From positions 744,001 through 808,000 of the forward strand of contig JAACJP010000005.1 in NCBI GenBank assembly GCA_013368375.1: 64,000 nucleotides of DNA, given 5' to 3'. A model generated the notes under the pieces. That model was not told the origin of the DNA, made no database searches, and was given only the letters and a program-made list of their open reading frames with translations. Below, piece by piece: positions 10,999-22,100 of the stretch (positions are counted from its first letter, which is position 1; each line of letters begins with the position of its first letter). The position numbers and the translations under genes are program-made. This DNA comes from Tricholomella constricta. Taxonomy: Eukaryota; Basidiomycota; Agaricomycetes; Agaricales; Lyophyllaceae.

Positions 10999-12001
10999 TC
11001 AAAGCTCTGACCATGCGGTAATAATTCTCTCGCGCCAACTATCAGTATCCAAATAAACTCGATCATTGTTACCATACTCTGCAGGCACCTGTCCTCTGAA
11101 GATGTCATCAAACAGTATGTAAAACGGTGTTGCCGCAACTGTCCAGTCGGCGGCCCAGACCATGTGGGCTTTCCGTACCTGAAACGCTGCTGCGAGTCGT
11201 GGAGAACGTCGAAGGTCAAATCCTCTCCACAACTGGACCGTGATTCTCGGAAAAGTTGGGTTAGGAGCAAGGGGGGGGTCGATGAAAATAAGCATGACCA
11301 GTCGTACCTAAGGAAGGTCTGATGAGTGAGTTGCAAGGAAAAAATTGGCTAACTTCTTGGGTATGTTCAAGCCAAAGCTTCGCATCAATTTCCAGCTGCG
11401 TAAGACTTTCCGAACTCCCAACCTCAAGCACGACACTAGGAAGGCGAGAATCAGATACAGTGGGCCGGACAGCAGCATCTGCCTGCTTCTTCCTCGGTCC
11501 AAGTTGAAAAGCTAGGAAGGAAGATAAACCGAGACTCAAATTATGCGTCCTATCAGACGTACTCGTTGACCCGAGGTTTCTGCATCCAGGAGGCTTTGTA
11601 GGGTGTGGTGCCGCGGTCAATAGCACAAGAGCCATGTTTAAATGGAGAGCAAATTCGAGCTGGATGTTTTCGTGGACTTCACCGGGCATATATCTGACGA
11701 TGAAGTTGTAGTCATCGCTGTATGTTACCCTAAAAACAAAGTCAGGAAAAGCACTTGCGTACGGATGGCAACCAACCTCATTAACTTTCGTCCCTCCACT
11801 TTGTCAAGGAGGGCGAGAGCGGAGTGCAATTCTTCCGGAGGAACATTGAACTTGTAGATATGTACGCTTTCACGCGAAGCACTGCAAGTGTGAAACAGAT
11901 GAGATAGACCATCCGCTTTCGAGCAGGCTCGCTCACTTTTTTATCTTTGACCGAATTGCGTTCACGGCTTTTCGGTATGTAACTTGGCTTGGAGGATGCA
12001 T
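10999..12001 (-). CDS. PD-(D/E)XK/Uma2-like nuclease-fold protein, copy 1
   Basis: Four exons, complement(join(10999..11307,11354..11729,11777..11881,11937..12001)), give 284 aa, exactly the length of the second copy at 32538-33539. The start ATGCAT lies 65 nt before the first donor in both copies. The core, about residues 150-200, reads DSRLPSVVLEVGSSES, then LEIDAKLWLEHTQEVRLVML: an acidic residue, a hydrophobic strand ending E-V-G, SES, and a D-A-x-x-W-L helix before a further strand. That is the arrangement of a fungal PD-(D/E)XK (Uma2/restriction-endonuclease-like) family. The usual catalytic lysine is not obvious, so activity is uncertain. It is transcribed away from the RING gene, with the tRNA-His between them. 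The family assignment comes from memory of the motif. Confidence 0.7.
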
Positions 12002-12314
12002 AGAAACTGTTCAGCCTTACGTGTGGAGTTGTAGTGGATCTAGGACAGAAAGCGACCAGAAACGTCTAGGAGGCTCAGAGTCAGACATGAGGTCAGTGGC
12101 TGTGCAGACCGATTTATTAGTCACAACGTGACTTCCGTGATCATGGACAGGATATCTATATTTCCGGAAGCTGTTTTGGGGGACAAGAGGAGGTTGATGT
12201 GTATCCGTGATTATAGAATAAAAGAAAGTTGCAAAAGCATAAACGAGCGGGAATATCGGGCAGTGGAGGGCTGGGAATTGGCTGGGAAACACTGTTGGGA
12301 GTTACCATATTTAG

Positions 12315-12398
12315 GTCCGTATCGATTAGTGGTCAAATCATCTCGTTGTGGCGCCACCTCGCTCCGAGAAGCCGCAGGCTCGAATCCTGCTACGGACA
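12315..12398 (+). tRNA. tRNA-His (anticodon GTG) with a 12-nt intron
   Basis: The 84-nt sequence folds into a full cloverleaf. The acceptor stem GTCCGTA/TACGGAC is perfect over 7 bp. The D stem is GATT/AATC with loop AGTGGTCA, the anticodon stem is TCTCG/CGAGA, and the T stem is GCAGG/CCTGC with loop CTCGAAT. The anticodon loop is 19 nt. With TT before and G after the GTG anticodon, a 12-nt intron sits at the canonical site after position 37, and its CAC can pair with the anticodon. The discriminator base is A, as in eukaryotic tRNA-His. A and B boxes are recognisable, though the B box has C where T54 is usual. The mature tRNA would be 72 nt before G-1 and CCA addition. Confidence 0.88.
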
Positions 12399-12404
12399 GA
12401 ATTA

Positions 12405-12410
12405 TTTTTT
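12405..12410 (+). terminator. RNA polymerase III terminator of the tRNA-His gene
   Basis: A run of six T starts 6 nt after the discriminator base, the expected Pol III stop signal. Confidence 0.75.
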
Positions 12411-12611
12411 GCTTTGCAACCACTTCATCTGAAAAAGTTGTCCAAATTGTGCTTGCCCCTTTATCGCGACTCGAGACATTGTCGAATTTTAAAGCATGAA
12501 TGAAATCTAATATGTTTTTGGGTTAATTGTAGTATTTGTCCATGCTTGGATCGAACGCGCTTAACCTGCCGTGCTTGTGTCTCCTTTTCAAACTCAGTCT
12601 CTACATCCATA

Positions 12612-15211
12612 ATGGAGTCGACGCGTCAAGCGACCCCAAGCTCAAGCGGAAGCGTCGTTCTCTCGGCGCCATCCATGAATCCCAAGAAACGCGGTCCTTC
12701 AGAGCTCGACGGCGACACAGACAGGGCCCGGTCCATGTCCATCAAGAAGCTAAAGAAAGATGACGGCGTCGCTGCTGCCACGAAGGACAAGAAGAAGAGG
12801 AGGAAAAGGAAACGCAAAGCACCTGTGGTTGCAACCGCTGCCGAGCCCGAGTCTCGTCCCAGATCCAAGTCGAGGAGTGTCACGGTCGGGACGCAGAGCA
12901 GTGCACAGGAGTCGGTCACTCCAAATGAACCCGCGCCGAAGTCGGAGGATTTGTCAACGATAGACGACGCGGATGACGCGATGCCCATAATCGTGAGTCT
13001 ACCCTGAGCTCTCCCTACTTGTATGGCTCATCATTTCTGTCTGAAACAGCCTTACGCCGACAAAGGAAAGGGAAAAGCCAAGGAAGAATCACCACAGCCA
13101 TCGTCGCCCGATTCTCCTAAAACACAGATAGCGCGATTAAAACAAGAACTTGCAACTCAATCCCTGGTACGACCGCTCTAGCACTCCTTCAAATGTTAGG
13201 TTTATCTACTGACATCTTCGCGATCCCAGCTCCTCGGAAGACACCAATCGCAACTGATTCAAGTCCACCAAGCCCTCACCTGCCAGATCTGCCTCGACCT
13301 CCTGCACAAGCCCTTCGCACTCGCACCCTGCGGACACATTGTCTGCCACGGCTGTCTCGTCCGCTGGTTCACAGCGCCCGAGAACCCCGTCCTCCACCCG
13401 CTCGAGGAGCCAATCCGCGCCCCGGGCGTCCCCGAGCCCTCACACGTCCTGAAGAAGAAGAAATGCCCTATCTGCCGGGCGCAGGTGATCGAGCGCCCCG
13501 TCGAGGTCTGGGGCATCAAAAGCATGGTCGCGGGCATCGCGCGCAGCGGCCTGATCGAGCTCCCCGCGCCCTTACCCGACCTCTCATCCGCGTCGGAGGC
13601 CTCTACCTCGGCCGGTGCGGACCCCTGGCGCAACATCTTCAGGCGGCACACGCATAATCGGTTCTCTGATATCTTCGCGCCGCGCCTGCCGCGGTACGTG
13701 AATGATCCGACGGTGGCTGGTGGGGTTAGAGGAGGCGGGCTGGAGGAGCTGGGCATGTATGATGCGGAGGATGGGGGGATATATCGATGCATTGATTGTA
13801 TGCATGAGATCTGGGACGGGGTGTGCTCGCGCTGCCACAGGGAGTACCCTGGGCATCGGCGTGGAGGCGACGAGGACGATGAGGACGAGGACGAGGGTGA
13901 GGAAGGTGCATTTGGGATGGGATTTGGGTGGCGGAGGAGAAGCAGGACGCTTCATGATCTTCTGAATATCGTGGCACATGGTCCTGATCCGTTTGCGGCT
14001 GGCGACGACAGTGGGTCGGAATCGGACGACATTGGGGCCTTTGGCGTCGGCGATGAGGACGAGGACGAGGATGAAGATGAAGAGCACGACGGAGAGCTAG
14101 ATCATCTCTCTCATTTCCAGATGGCACCCCCACCCTGGCTCCCGCATGGCGCAGCGCGTTCTGCTCGTGTCCCCCCTCTACCTCCTCTACCTCCTCTCCC
14201 ACCGCGACGTGTGGTTGAGTTACCTGATGATGAGGATCTCGAGGCAGATATTGCCAGGATTGAAGAGGAACAATGGGCGGCGGGCTTTGGCGGGAATGAG
14301 GAGGAACAATGGGCGCCGGACGAGGAAGAATGGGACCGGGATGACGAAGAAGAGGAAGAGGAGGATGAATACGACAGCAGCTTCATTGATGACGGGGATG
14401 GTGCCCAGCTCAGCGCGCGAGACATCGTGGAGGGGATTCGCCGGCGCGTGAGTCCAGGCATAATGCCAGAGGCGCCGATCGTGAGCGACGATGAGCACAA
14501 CGCGCACGACGACGATGACGACGACAGCGATAATTTCGCTGTTAAGAGGGTCGCGAGACGCATGGGCAGAGAGACGAGGCACACACGGAGACCTGCTGTG
14601 GTTGCGCACGACTCCGAGGACGAGGATAGGGAGGAAGCACGTTCGAGTTCTCCGGAGATACAGATGCTTAGGAGACGCATTCGGTCTCGGGTCGACGTGT
14701 CGTCAGACAACGAGCAGTCGAGCAGCAGGAGGCGGCGGTCGTAAGCAGAATTTACAACCCGCAGCATCTATGTTCTCACATATTTAATCTTTCCCCACAG
14801 AGATGAGGGCAATGCGGGGAGTGCCCTTGAGTACGTATCCAATTTACCTGCCCTGAATCATTACTGAACCATGGCCTCTCACTTTAGACTCGTTCAAGGC
14901 CTCAGCTCCGAGGACAGCGACCATGAGTGAGTACTACCTTCCACACTTCTGATAAGAACACCAGCTTAACACACGATGACTAGGCATTTGTCAGACCACG
15001 AGGTTGGCGATCTGAGGTCCGTGGAATGCATTCAGGCTTTCATTTCAGGAGGACTAACAGCAGTCTCTTATTTCACCGTTGTAGGTCGTACGAAGATGAT
15101 GGGTCGAGAGCAGGTCCGTCATCGCGGCTTCTGAGAATGATGGAAGAGGATGATGGTCTTGAGGACGAGGACGAGGACGAGGAGGACGCTGACGACGACG
15201 ACGAATGGTAA
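12612..15211 (+). CDS. RING-type zinc-finger protein with long acidic C-terminus, copy 1 (full length)
   Basis: Seven exons, join(12612..12992,13050..13166,13230..14740,14801..14830,14888..14926,14984..15016,15085..15211), give 745 aa. The N-terminus is rich in Lys/Arg (KKKRRKRKRK, likely nuclear). Exon 3 opens with a RING-like finger: CQICLDLL...CGHIVCHGCLVRW...KKCPICRAQ, i.e. C-x2-C, C-x-H, C-x2-C and C-x2-C, with an extended loop between the second and last pairs. A second cysteine cluster, YRCIDCMHEIWDGVCSRC, follows near residue 355. The C-terminal half is very acidic (Asp/Glu runs). An E3 ubiquitin ligase acting on nuclear or chromatin proteins is a reasonable inference. The four small last exons (30, 39, 33 and 127 nt) keep the frame exactly and all end in acidic sequence. 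A truncated copy is at 30951-32448. Confidence 0.85.
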
Positions 15212-15780
15212 AGAAAAGTATAGATTCACATGAGGATCGGACACTTTATTACTTGTAATTACGTAATTCTGAGTTTATGTTTAGATTTGGGAAGTCAGAG
15301 CTCCGAGTCGTCGACGCGGATGATGTTGCACTCAAACCACGATTGAGGAACTTGCCACTTGACCTCGAGACTCCCTAATACTCATATCTTTAGCGTCTCT
15401 TTGGAAACTACTGAGAGACTATCTGTGCTCCGTTGACGCTCAGGCTTGCATCGCCTACATACAATTGACAGGCGCCAGTTTCTAGGCATCTGCTAAGACC
15501 ACGCTCAAGCCGCAGCAACATGAAAACTTTCCTCGATGTTGGCTCGAAATCCTCATGTCTGCAACGTGGTTTATCCTCAATTTCACCCGTCACATCTGAC
15601 ACGATGCCGCGAAACGCGCCTCGCACGTCAGGACTATGCATGAACCAATCACACATGTACGCGCATGGCTAGTGTCTACATATCGCCCCCAACTTAATCA
15701 AATCAAACACACCCCCCACACTCGTCAGTATTTGTATACAAATCCGCAACCACTCCTCGACTTGCAATCTATCGCACCCT
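15212..15780. other. Intergenic, no gene seen
   Basis: This is the 3' flank of the RING gene and the promoter side of the AAA ATPase gene. No convincing coding frame. Confidence 0.5.
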
Positions 15781-18440
15781 ATGGACCCCAGCAGCGTCAG
15801 GCTTCGAAATCCTCAAGCGTCGTCGTCCCGCAACCGCGTGCCCTCAATACATTGGTTATTCCGAAGCAACATACCTCGCCGGCGCAACTCTTTCCTTCCT
15901 CCCGATATACACAAGAGGAACTTTTTCGGAATGGGCGAAATTATTGGCGTCATCACAAAAGTAACGTTCCTCTAACATATCCCCACACTCTCTTCGTTGA
16001 TTCCTGCTCTCCTCCTTAGCCTGCAGAGACAGTCCGCTCCCTTACGGAATCCAAACGGCTCCTCGAAGAGGCCCGGCGAGAAATAGAAGAGAACCGAGAA
16101 CGCTCGATGCTTCGCCCGAAACACACGTTTTCTCGGCTCCCAGGGTTTATGCCTCGCAAAGCTGAGATGCAAGCTCTCGAACGAGCTCTCGAAGGCGAAC
16201 CCTCCTTCACCGTTCTCTTTGGTGCAAGCTCTACTGGCAAGGTCTGATATTCTCTCTTGCGTCTAATTTCCATCTTCTCACAGAACACAGACGGCGTTGC
16301 TCAGAGAGGTCCTTTCACGTGAACAGTACCATGTTCTCCACTTTGACCTCCGGATCGCCGGATTTGCGGACCTTGCAAGCCTCTACCTGAGTCTAAGCGA
16401 GCAGATGGAGATCTATTTCGAGGGAATTGCAGCGAAAATGCCCGGGTATGAAGAATTTGAAAAGGAGGCGTGGAGCTTCAAGGTTTGACAAAAAAAAAAA
16501 AAAAGAACCCTCATGCCGCACGGTTTTCATTAATTAATTTCCCGTTATCTAGTTTGACCGGCAAAGCGTGCAAAATCGGGTCGCAGAAATGTCTGCCGAA
16601 TCCAAAGCCCGCAACGTCAAAACAAGCGATATAGCCCGTCTCATGGAGTTATTCCAAGTGAGCATACCACACACCCTTCGCTACTTATTTTGAATGACTT
16701 ACATCTATCTAGAGCTCGCTTCTGAAGTACTGGGAATTTAAACCGTTCGAGGACGACGAAAATGTTAGTGGTAATGGTAAACGACGACAGTCGTCCGACG
16801 CGACGTCCGACCACACCCATGTCAACTCGGGCTCCAACGGTGCGGCCTCCTCCAAATTAAGGCGATGGACTTTCCGAAGGATGTCCAAAGCAAAGGGGAG
16901 GGATTCATCAAACCTACCTCGAACGTCGAACGTCGAGAATGGAATGAATCCAGAAAAGCAGAAGGAAAAAGTTCTCAAGAAAATGCCCGTCAGTAAAAAC
17001 AACACATTTGCTAACGTTATGCCTTTTGACGTGTTTGTTGTGGTGTAGGTCATCTTTTTCGACGAGGCTCATAAACTGTTCGCTCCACCCAACTTAATTA
17101 CCCGTAACCCAAGCTGAACCATTTGCAGGCCGGCGCTTATCCAGTCCACGGACACGATGAAGTGCCTGCTTGACTCGATGCTCGTGTTGACGAAGCAAGA
17201 CCGCTTGTGCCATGTCATCCATGCAACCAGCGATCCCTTCTATCAGACCTGGCTTCGACAATTCAATGTCATGCAGCACTGCAAGGTACTAACCATCGAA
17301 TAGACTGAATCTTGACTTACCACGGTATTTGCTAGATCATCACGATTGGCGACTGTTCAAGGTCGGAGACGAAAGCATTCTACAGGGACAAGATATTGCC
17401 TCGTGTACCGGAACGACTGCGCTATGGGCTGAGGTTTGAGACTCTGTATGAGGCATTTGGAGGCAAGTTGGCGCATTGGCATGATTATGTTACTGATTAT
17501 GGTGAGCGCTCGTGCCTAACTTATGCCACACTAAGTATCTAACGGCACCTTCCTTGCCTCACCAGTCAACTCCAATGGGAAAATTGACAGTACGTGACCC
17601 GCCTTCTTGCCATTCCTCCGATCCCATTCTCATTCACGCCTCCCAGTCAAGCAAAGCTCGCACTTCCTCCAAGCCCACGCACTCCTCAACCTCCACATCA
17701 TCCACTCCTCCCAATCCCCCGACGCCCAAGAAGCACAAAACACCACCGCCGCCGCCAACACCAGCAACCCCGAGACCCTGCACCCAGGGCTCGGACCCGC
17801 GGGTTTCAAGATCTACTCCTCCATCACCCACCCCCACGGCCCCGGAGGCGCAGGCGCAGGGAGCGACGATGGCGAGCGCGGGAACGCGCTGGTGGCGGGG
17901 TACTACGCCGCGGACTTTACGGCGATGCAGCTGCTCAAGGTGATGAGCCGGCTGACGCAGCCGGACACGACGTACCTCCCGTACTTTTTGCTGTGCCGCG
18001 AGCTGGGGGTGCGTGCGGTGGATGGGATGGTCAAGGGGCGGTTGTTGGATTTGAGGTGGACGGAGACGGTGACGAAGGAGAATGGTGGGGAGGAGGAGGA
18101 GTTGACTGGGCTCAGGAGGAGTGGGGTGAGTGGGTTTCAGCAGGGAGGAGCGGGGACGGGAACGGGGATGAGCGGTATTCCGAGCTACTCGCCGCCTGGG
18201 GTGGATCCGGTGGCGGTGGACATGATGGCGCAGGCGTCGTCGGAGGAGGGGATGGTGCCGGTGTCGGAGCATGAGCTCGGGCAGAGAGATATCTATGAGG
18301 AGGCGATGGAAGTTGTTGGACCAAAGTTGGTGCCGACGACTCCGATCATGCGGTATGCGATGCGGGATGTGGTGGAGGAGTATGAAGACGACCAGTCGGC
18401 CTCGGAGTACGCTTCGCTTTCGGACGTTGATGAGTACTGA
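15781..18440 (+). CDS. AAA/P-loop ATPase of a fungal family
   Basis: Ten exons, join(15781..15960,16020..16241,16291..16482,16553..16657,16713..16988,17049..17077,17129..17285,17336..17501,17566..17589,17647..18440), give 714 aa. Walker A is LFGASSTGKTALL around residues 123-138, split by an intron inside GK/T. Walker B is VIFFDEAHKLP at about 326-336. A sensor-1-like HVIHATSDPFYQTWL follows, then IITIGDCSRSE. The seventh exon boundary was chosen with a GTTCGC donor because it alone restores HKLPALIQSTD. Homologous fungal proteins are annotated only as ATPase-domain proteins; the fold is closest to Orc1/STAND-type ATPases that act as regulators. The C-terminal 250 residues contain a low-complexity Gly/Glu stretch and an acidic end. 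No partner is evident. Confidence 0.8.
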
Positions 18441-18675
18441 GCGTGTGCGAGCTCGTCGTCCAATTAGCGTTGATGGTGGTCATGTCTTTTCATTGCAGTT
18501 CTGCCCATTCATTCCATTGTATTGTATTGTACATTCCTCTGTCCCTGATCATTATTTCCGCGCCACGTCTGACATGTTACATAGTAGTTCACCAGCACTG
18601 TACACCACAGCCAGTTCCTTTACCTACATCGGTCCCTGTGAGCCGGGAGGCTCAACCGTATCACCACACTGAGCT

Positions 18676-21600
18676 TTACTCCAGCCCCGCATATTTAACG
18701 TCTGCATTGGCTTCTAGCCATGCTAACCATTTCTTCAGATAGCTGCCTCCGTGGCATACAGTTGATGAATCCCCAACGACGCACTTAATATCGTATTGTC
18801 AGCATGATAATCGACTTCGCGATCGGTCAAGGACGTACTAGGTGGCGTTTGGCCCGTGTCATAGCCACTAATGTTTTGTGATGAGCAAAGTAGATCTAGG
18901 GTGACAACAATGAGGAGACTACCCACCATTTAGGCGTCTCTTCTCCTTCAAGAAGCCCACCTCTCTCTGATTCAGGAGATCAATATTTCTCTGGCGTAAA
19001 GAAAAAGTATTCCTGATTGCCTTACCGTTTCGTTGCTGCGCACCAGGCTGATGATCACAGCTTCTTTTTCTCGTCCTTGCATACCATCGACGCTTCCGAT
19101 TTCGAGGGCTGTCCCGTATAGTGGACGGAGGAGGGATGACAACAGTTCACTTGGGCTTGGTATCTGGGAACGTGAAGTTTCGAGGTTTCGAGGTTGAACC
19201 ACACATCTCTAAGATCTGGCAAGCGAGCGAAAATCGAAACTTACGGGGTTATGACAGCAATTTGGTCTGGTGTAAGCCCCACTTCCACCTTTGGGGACCG
19301 GTTAGCTTCTGATTTTTTTGCTCCGATGAGTTTTTTAGAATGGAGTTTACCAGTTTCTCTACCCAGTTCTTCACGACCGTCGTCTCGTTCTCGTTGCACC
19401 GGCTTCCCTCGTCGCCATCGCCGTCCGACCTTTCATAATACTCGCATCCAGCCGTATCGAAGAACACCACGGGGGTAGCCAACATCTCCTTCTCGTCGTC
19501 TTCGGTGTCCGCATGGGCGTTCGCGAGATCTTTCAGAACGTGTCCCTTTACAGACGTATCAGAAATTAGCTTGGAGGAGTATAGAGTCTTCGATGGGAAT
19601 GCGCAGATCTGGGAATGCATCCTCGAGTAGTAATATGAGCTCCATATCAATGGTGGGGTTTTGGGGATGGTATGAACATACCGGTATTGGATGGTGAGCA
19701 TCCGCTTGATGCTGGACCCGTACATCTTTTCGAGACGATCGAACAGGGTGGTCTCCAATGTGCGCGGCGGTATCAATGCTGCGCGACTTGGTTTCTGCGA
19801 TGTCGCCGGTTCCAAAGTCAACTTGGCTGTCACCTCCTGGAGCGACGGCTCTGCGTCACTCGCCGCCGATGAAGGATCGGACTCGGAATCCGTTTCCTCC
19901 TCCGGAATGTCATCAGCCTCTTGCGATGGCTGAGGCTTGCTCGGCTTCCCTTTGGCAGCAGCTGAGACTTTGGGCGTCTTTGACTTGGCAAGGCTGTCCT
20001 TTGCTTTCTTCTTTTTCTCGTTGTTGAGTGATAGGATAGTCGGTGGCAACTGCATGGGATCTCCGGCAAGGATCAACTTCTTCGCTTTGAATACTGGGAT
20101 CCAGCAGACCTATAGTTGTGAATGCTGAGTGATTCTGCCCATCGTCTTGGTAAGTATGAGCGTACCGCCTCGAGAGCTTGTGTTGCCTCGTCGATAATAA
20201 GAACATCAAAATCGTGATTCCATAACTGCCTTCCGCCTGCGGAATGACATGTTGCAAGTACAACCTGAGATGTCCGCAATCGTGTCAGTCCTGTCCGTCA
20301 AGACCGAGATCGGGAGAAAATGAAAGCTTACCTGCGACTCCGAGAGAACTGACTTGACGACACCTCCTTCCCGCTGACGATATCTGGATAAGTATGCCAT
20401 AAACATCTGTCAAACACCAGGAAAGTGACCGAAAACCAAACTCTTTTCGCAGCGCCTTGACCTCTTCCCACAGTTTCTTGCGTTCAGCACCCTTCGGACG
20501 TTTCCCTTTGACGCCCTTGCCCTTTCCTGATAGAATGCCAAGTGTTTCCTCCAGCTCGTTCTTGACGTCTTTCGCCAAGGCCGCCTAGCAATAAGCTTGA
20601 GTGACGATCCTCGGATATGAAGGAGGAAAACTAAGTTCTCCTACTTGATCTGTCCGCGTCGCTTTGACTTCCAGCGTTGAGTTGAGGATGCCTTCATTGG
20701 CCATGACTCGAGCTGGATGCCCTATCCTCGTTACCTTCAACTTCTGGCCTTTCTCTCCAGGAGGAAGAGCTAACAAGCGTTCGAGGATGTTATCGACAGA
20801 TAAATTAGAGGCTCCACAGACTAGCAGCTTGAGAGGTTTGGGGTTGTATGACGATATTGAGGTGAGTTGCCGGATGAGCTCGATGAGGGTATGCGTTTTT
20901 CCCGTCCCTGGGTTCGATTATTAGATACATACGATAGAGTAGAAGGATAGTAAAATACCAGGAGGTCCATGGATGCATGCTACTTCTGGAGCTTCTAAAC
21001 AAAATTTGATCGCCTCTTTCTGGCTGTCATTCAGACTTTCGTCAAAAAATCTAAGGTCTTGAACTGGCTGTGGTTCAGAACGGGGAACCATGCCAAGAAG
21101 AAGCTGGGAAAGCCGTATCGATTCGTTGGACGCCTTGTCGTCCTGAAAATTTGTAAGTTATGATGATTGAGCGTCGTATATCAAATGGGATTGACCTTTG
21201 GTCCAGAGACGCGTTTCTCCAGCTGGTCCAATGCTTTCTCCATCCTTATATAATTGAGGATGTATTCTTCAAGAATCTTACAGAAAAAGTATTCACCGGT
21301 CATACGTCACGCTATTCGCGAGTTTCACGACGCGGCAACGCTCTGGCAAATCCAGGTCCTCCGAAGACGTGTCCGATGAATCCACAGCAACGACAATCCT
21401 CGTATCGGAGACCTGGTAGCTTTAAACACATTTACAGTGCTAGACGCATGTAGTTCAAGGTGCATACCTTGTAGACTACGCCTTCGGGTTGTGCTCCTTT
21501 GGTGTCCTCCGCGACCTTCTTCGCTTTCTTCACAGGATTGGCAGACACATTGGCTTCTATCCTCGCAAGGTCTCCCGGTCTACCTCACTCAATGAGATTG

Positions 21601-21948
21601 TTCCCAATTTCCAGATTCAACAGTTCTCACCGGAATGTGTGTGGTGGAAAGGCTGGATTGGTATGATAAGCTGAGGGTCGTTCCAGTTCCACTAGACTGC
21701 CCTTGCGTGACATCAGAAGGTCAAGAACGACTGGATGGCAAGAAATGCAGATAGTACGTCTTTCCTCCTAGACCGATGTTGATGCTAACGATTCCAAGCC
21801 CTCCTAATGACAAGCCCTTCTGTTCAAGGAGTTTCGGCCCGCAATTCGAAAGAAGTAGAGAGCTCCGCTCGATTTCAGCATCTCTTTCTTTCTTGAGGAG
21901 GAGACGTTGACGAGCAAGAAAGTCTGTGATTTGTGAGTCTGTAGCCAT
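18676..21948 (-). pseudogene. Hcs1/SMUBP2-type superfamily 1 helicase, apparently frameshifted
   Basis: The minus-strand gene runs from ATG at 21948 to TAA at 18676 in about 15 exons. In order it shows RPGDLARIEANVS (N-terminal barrel), SLNDSQKEAIKF (Q motif), GPPGTGKTHTLIELI (Walker A, split by an intron near 20900), DVLIIDEATQALEA (Walker B, about 20180), AGDPMQLPPTIL (motif III), LTIQYRMHSQI (motif IV), VITPYQAQV (motif V), IGSVDGMQGREKEAVIISLVRS (motif Va) and VAMTRAKRHLCVVGD (motif VI). Such enzymes unwind DNA 5'-3' and associate with DNA polymerase alpha in yeast. Directly after PYQAQV the frame shifts by one base at about 19148: GTG and the following GAA share a nucleotide. A single-base deletion or sequence error therefore breaks an otherwise complete gene. 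An alternative acceptor 8 nt downstream would keep the frame but drop the conserved YQAQV. Confidence 0.75.
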
Positions 21949-22100
21949 GCGTCAGAACGATAGTGTGGTTGCGAATGTTCAAGGATCTCTTTCGATTAAC
22001 CGTTTGTGTGTTATCTTATCAGATAGCGGAATGTCCCGTCCTGTCTCCCACCACACCACCATCTTCATCTTCAGTCTTTCCCATCTCTATTTTATTCACA
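21949..22100. promoter_or_regulatory. 152-bp bidirectional promoter region
   Basis: The helicase start (21948, -) and the amidohydrolase start (22101, +) are only 152 bp apart and point away from each other, so both must be driven from this interval. No specific element was recognised. Confidence 0.5.

Larger units (their letters stand above)
10936..13965. repeat. Inverted segmental duplication, copy 1
   Basis: This block matches 31103-33602 in reverse orientation. It starts in the 3' flank of the PD-(D/E)XK-like gene, where the shared sequence reads TACCTGGGATACAAGGAGG (plus strand), and runs through that whole gene and the first exons of the RING gene up to about codon 425 (TTCATGATCTTCT). 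Copy 1 holds 493 bp (12140-12632) that copy 2 lacks, with the tRNA-His inside. Coding parts look roughly 85-90% identical by eye. Confidence 0.9.

Noticed and set aside
17594..18324. Arg/Gly-rich frames overlapping the last exon of the AAA ATPase on both strands
   Set aside because: Composition shadows of a GC-rich exon.
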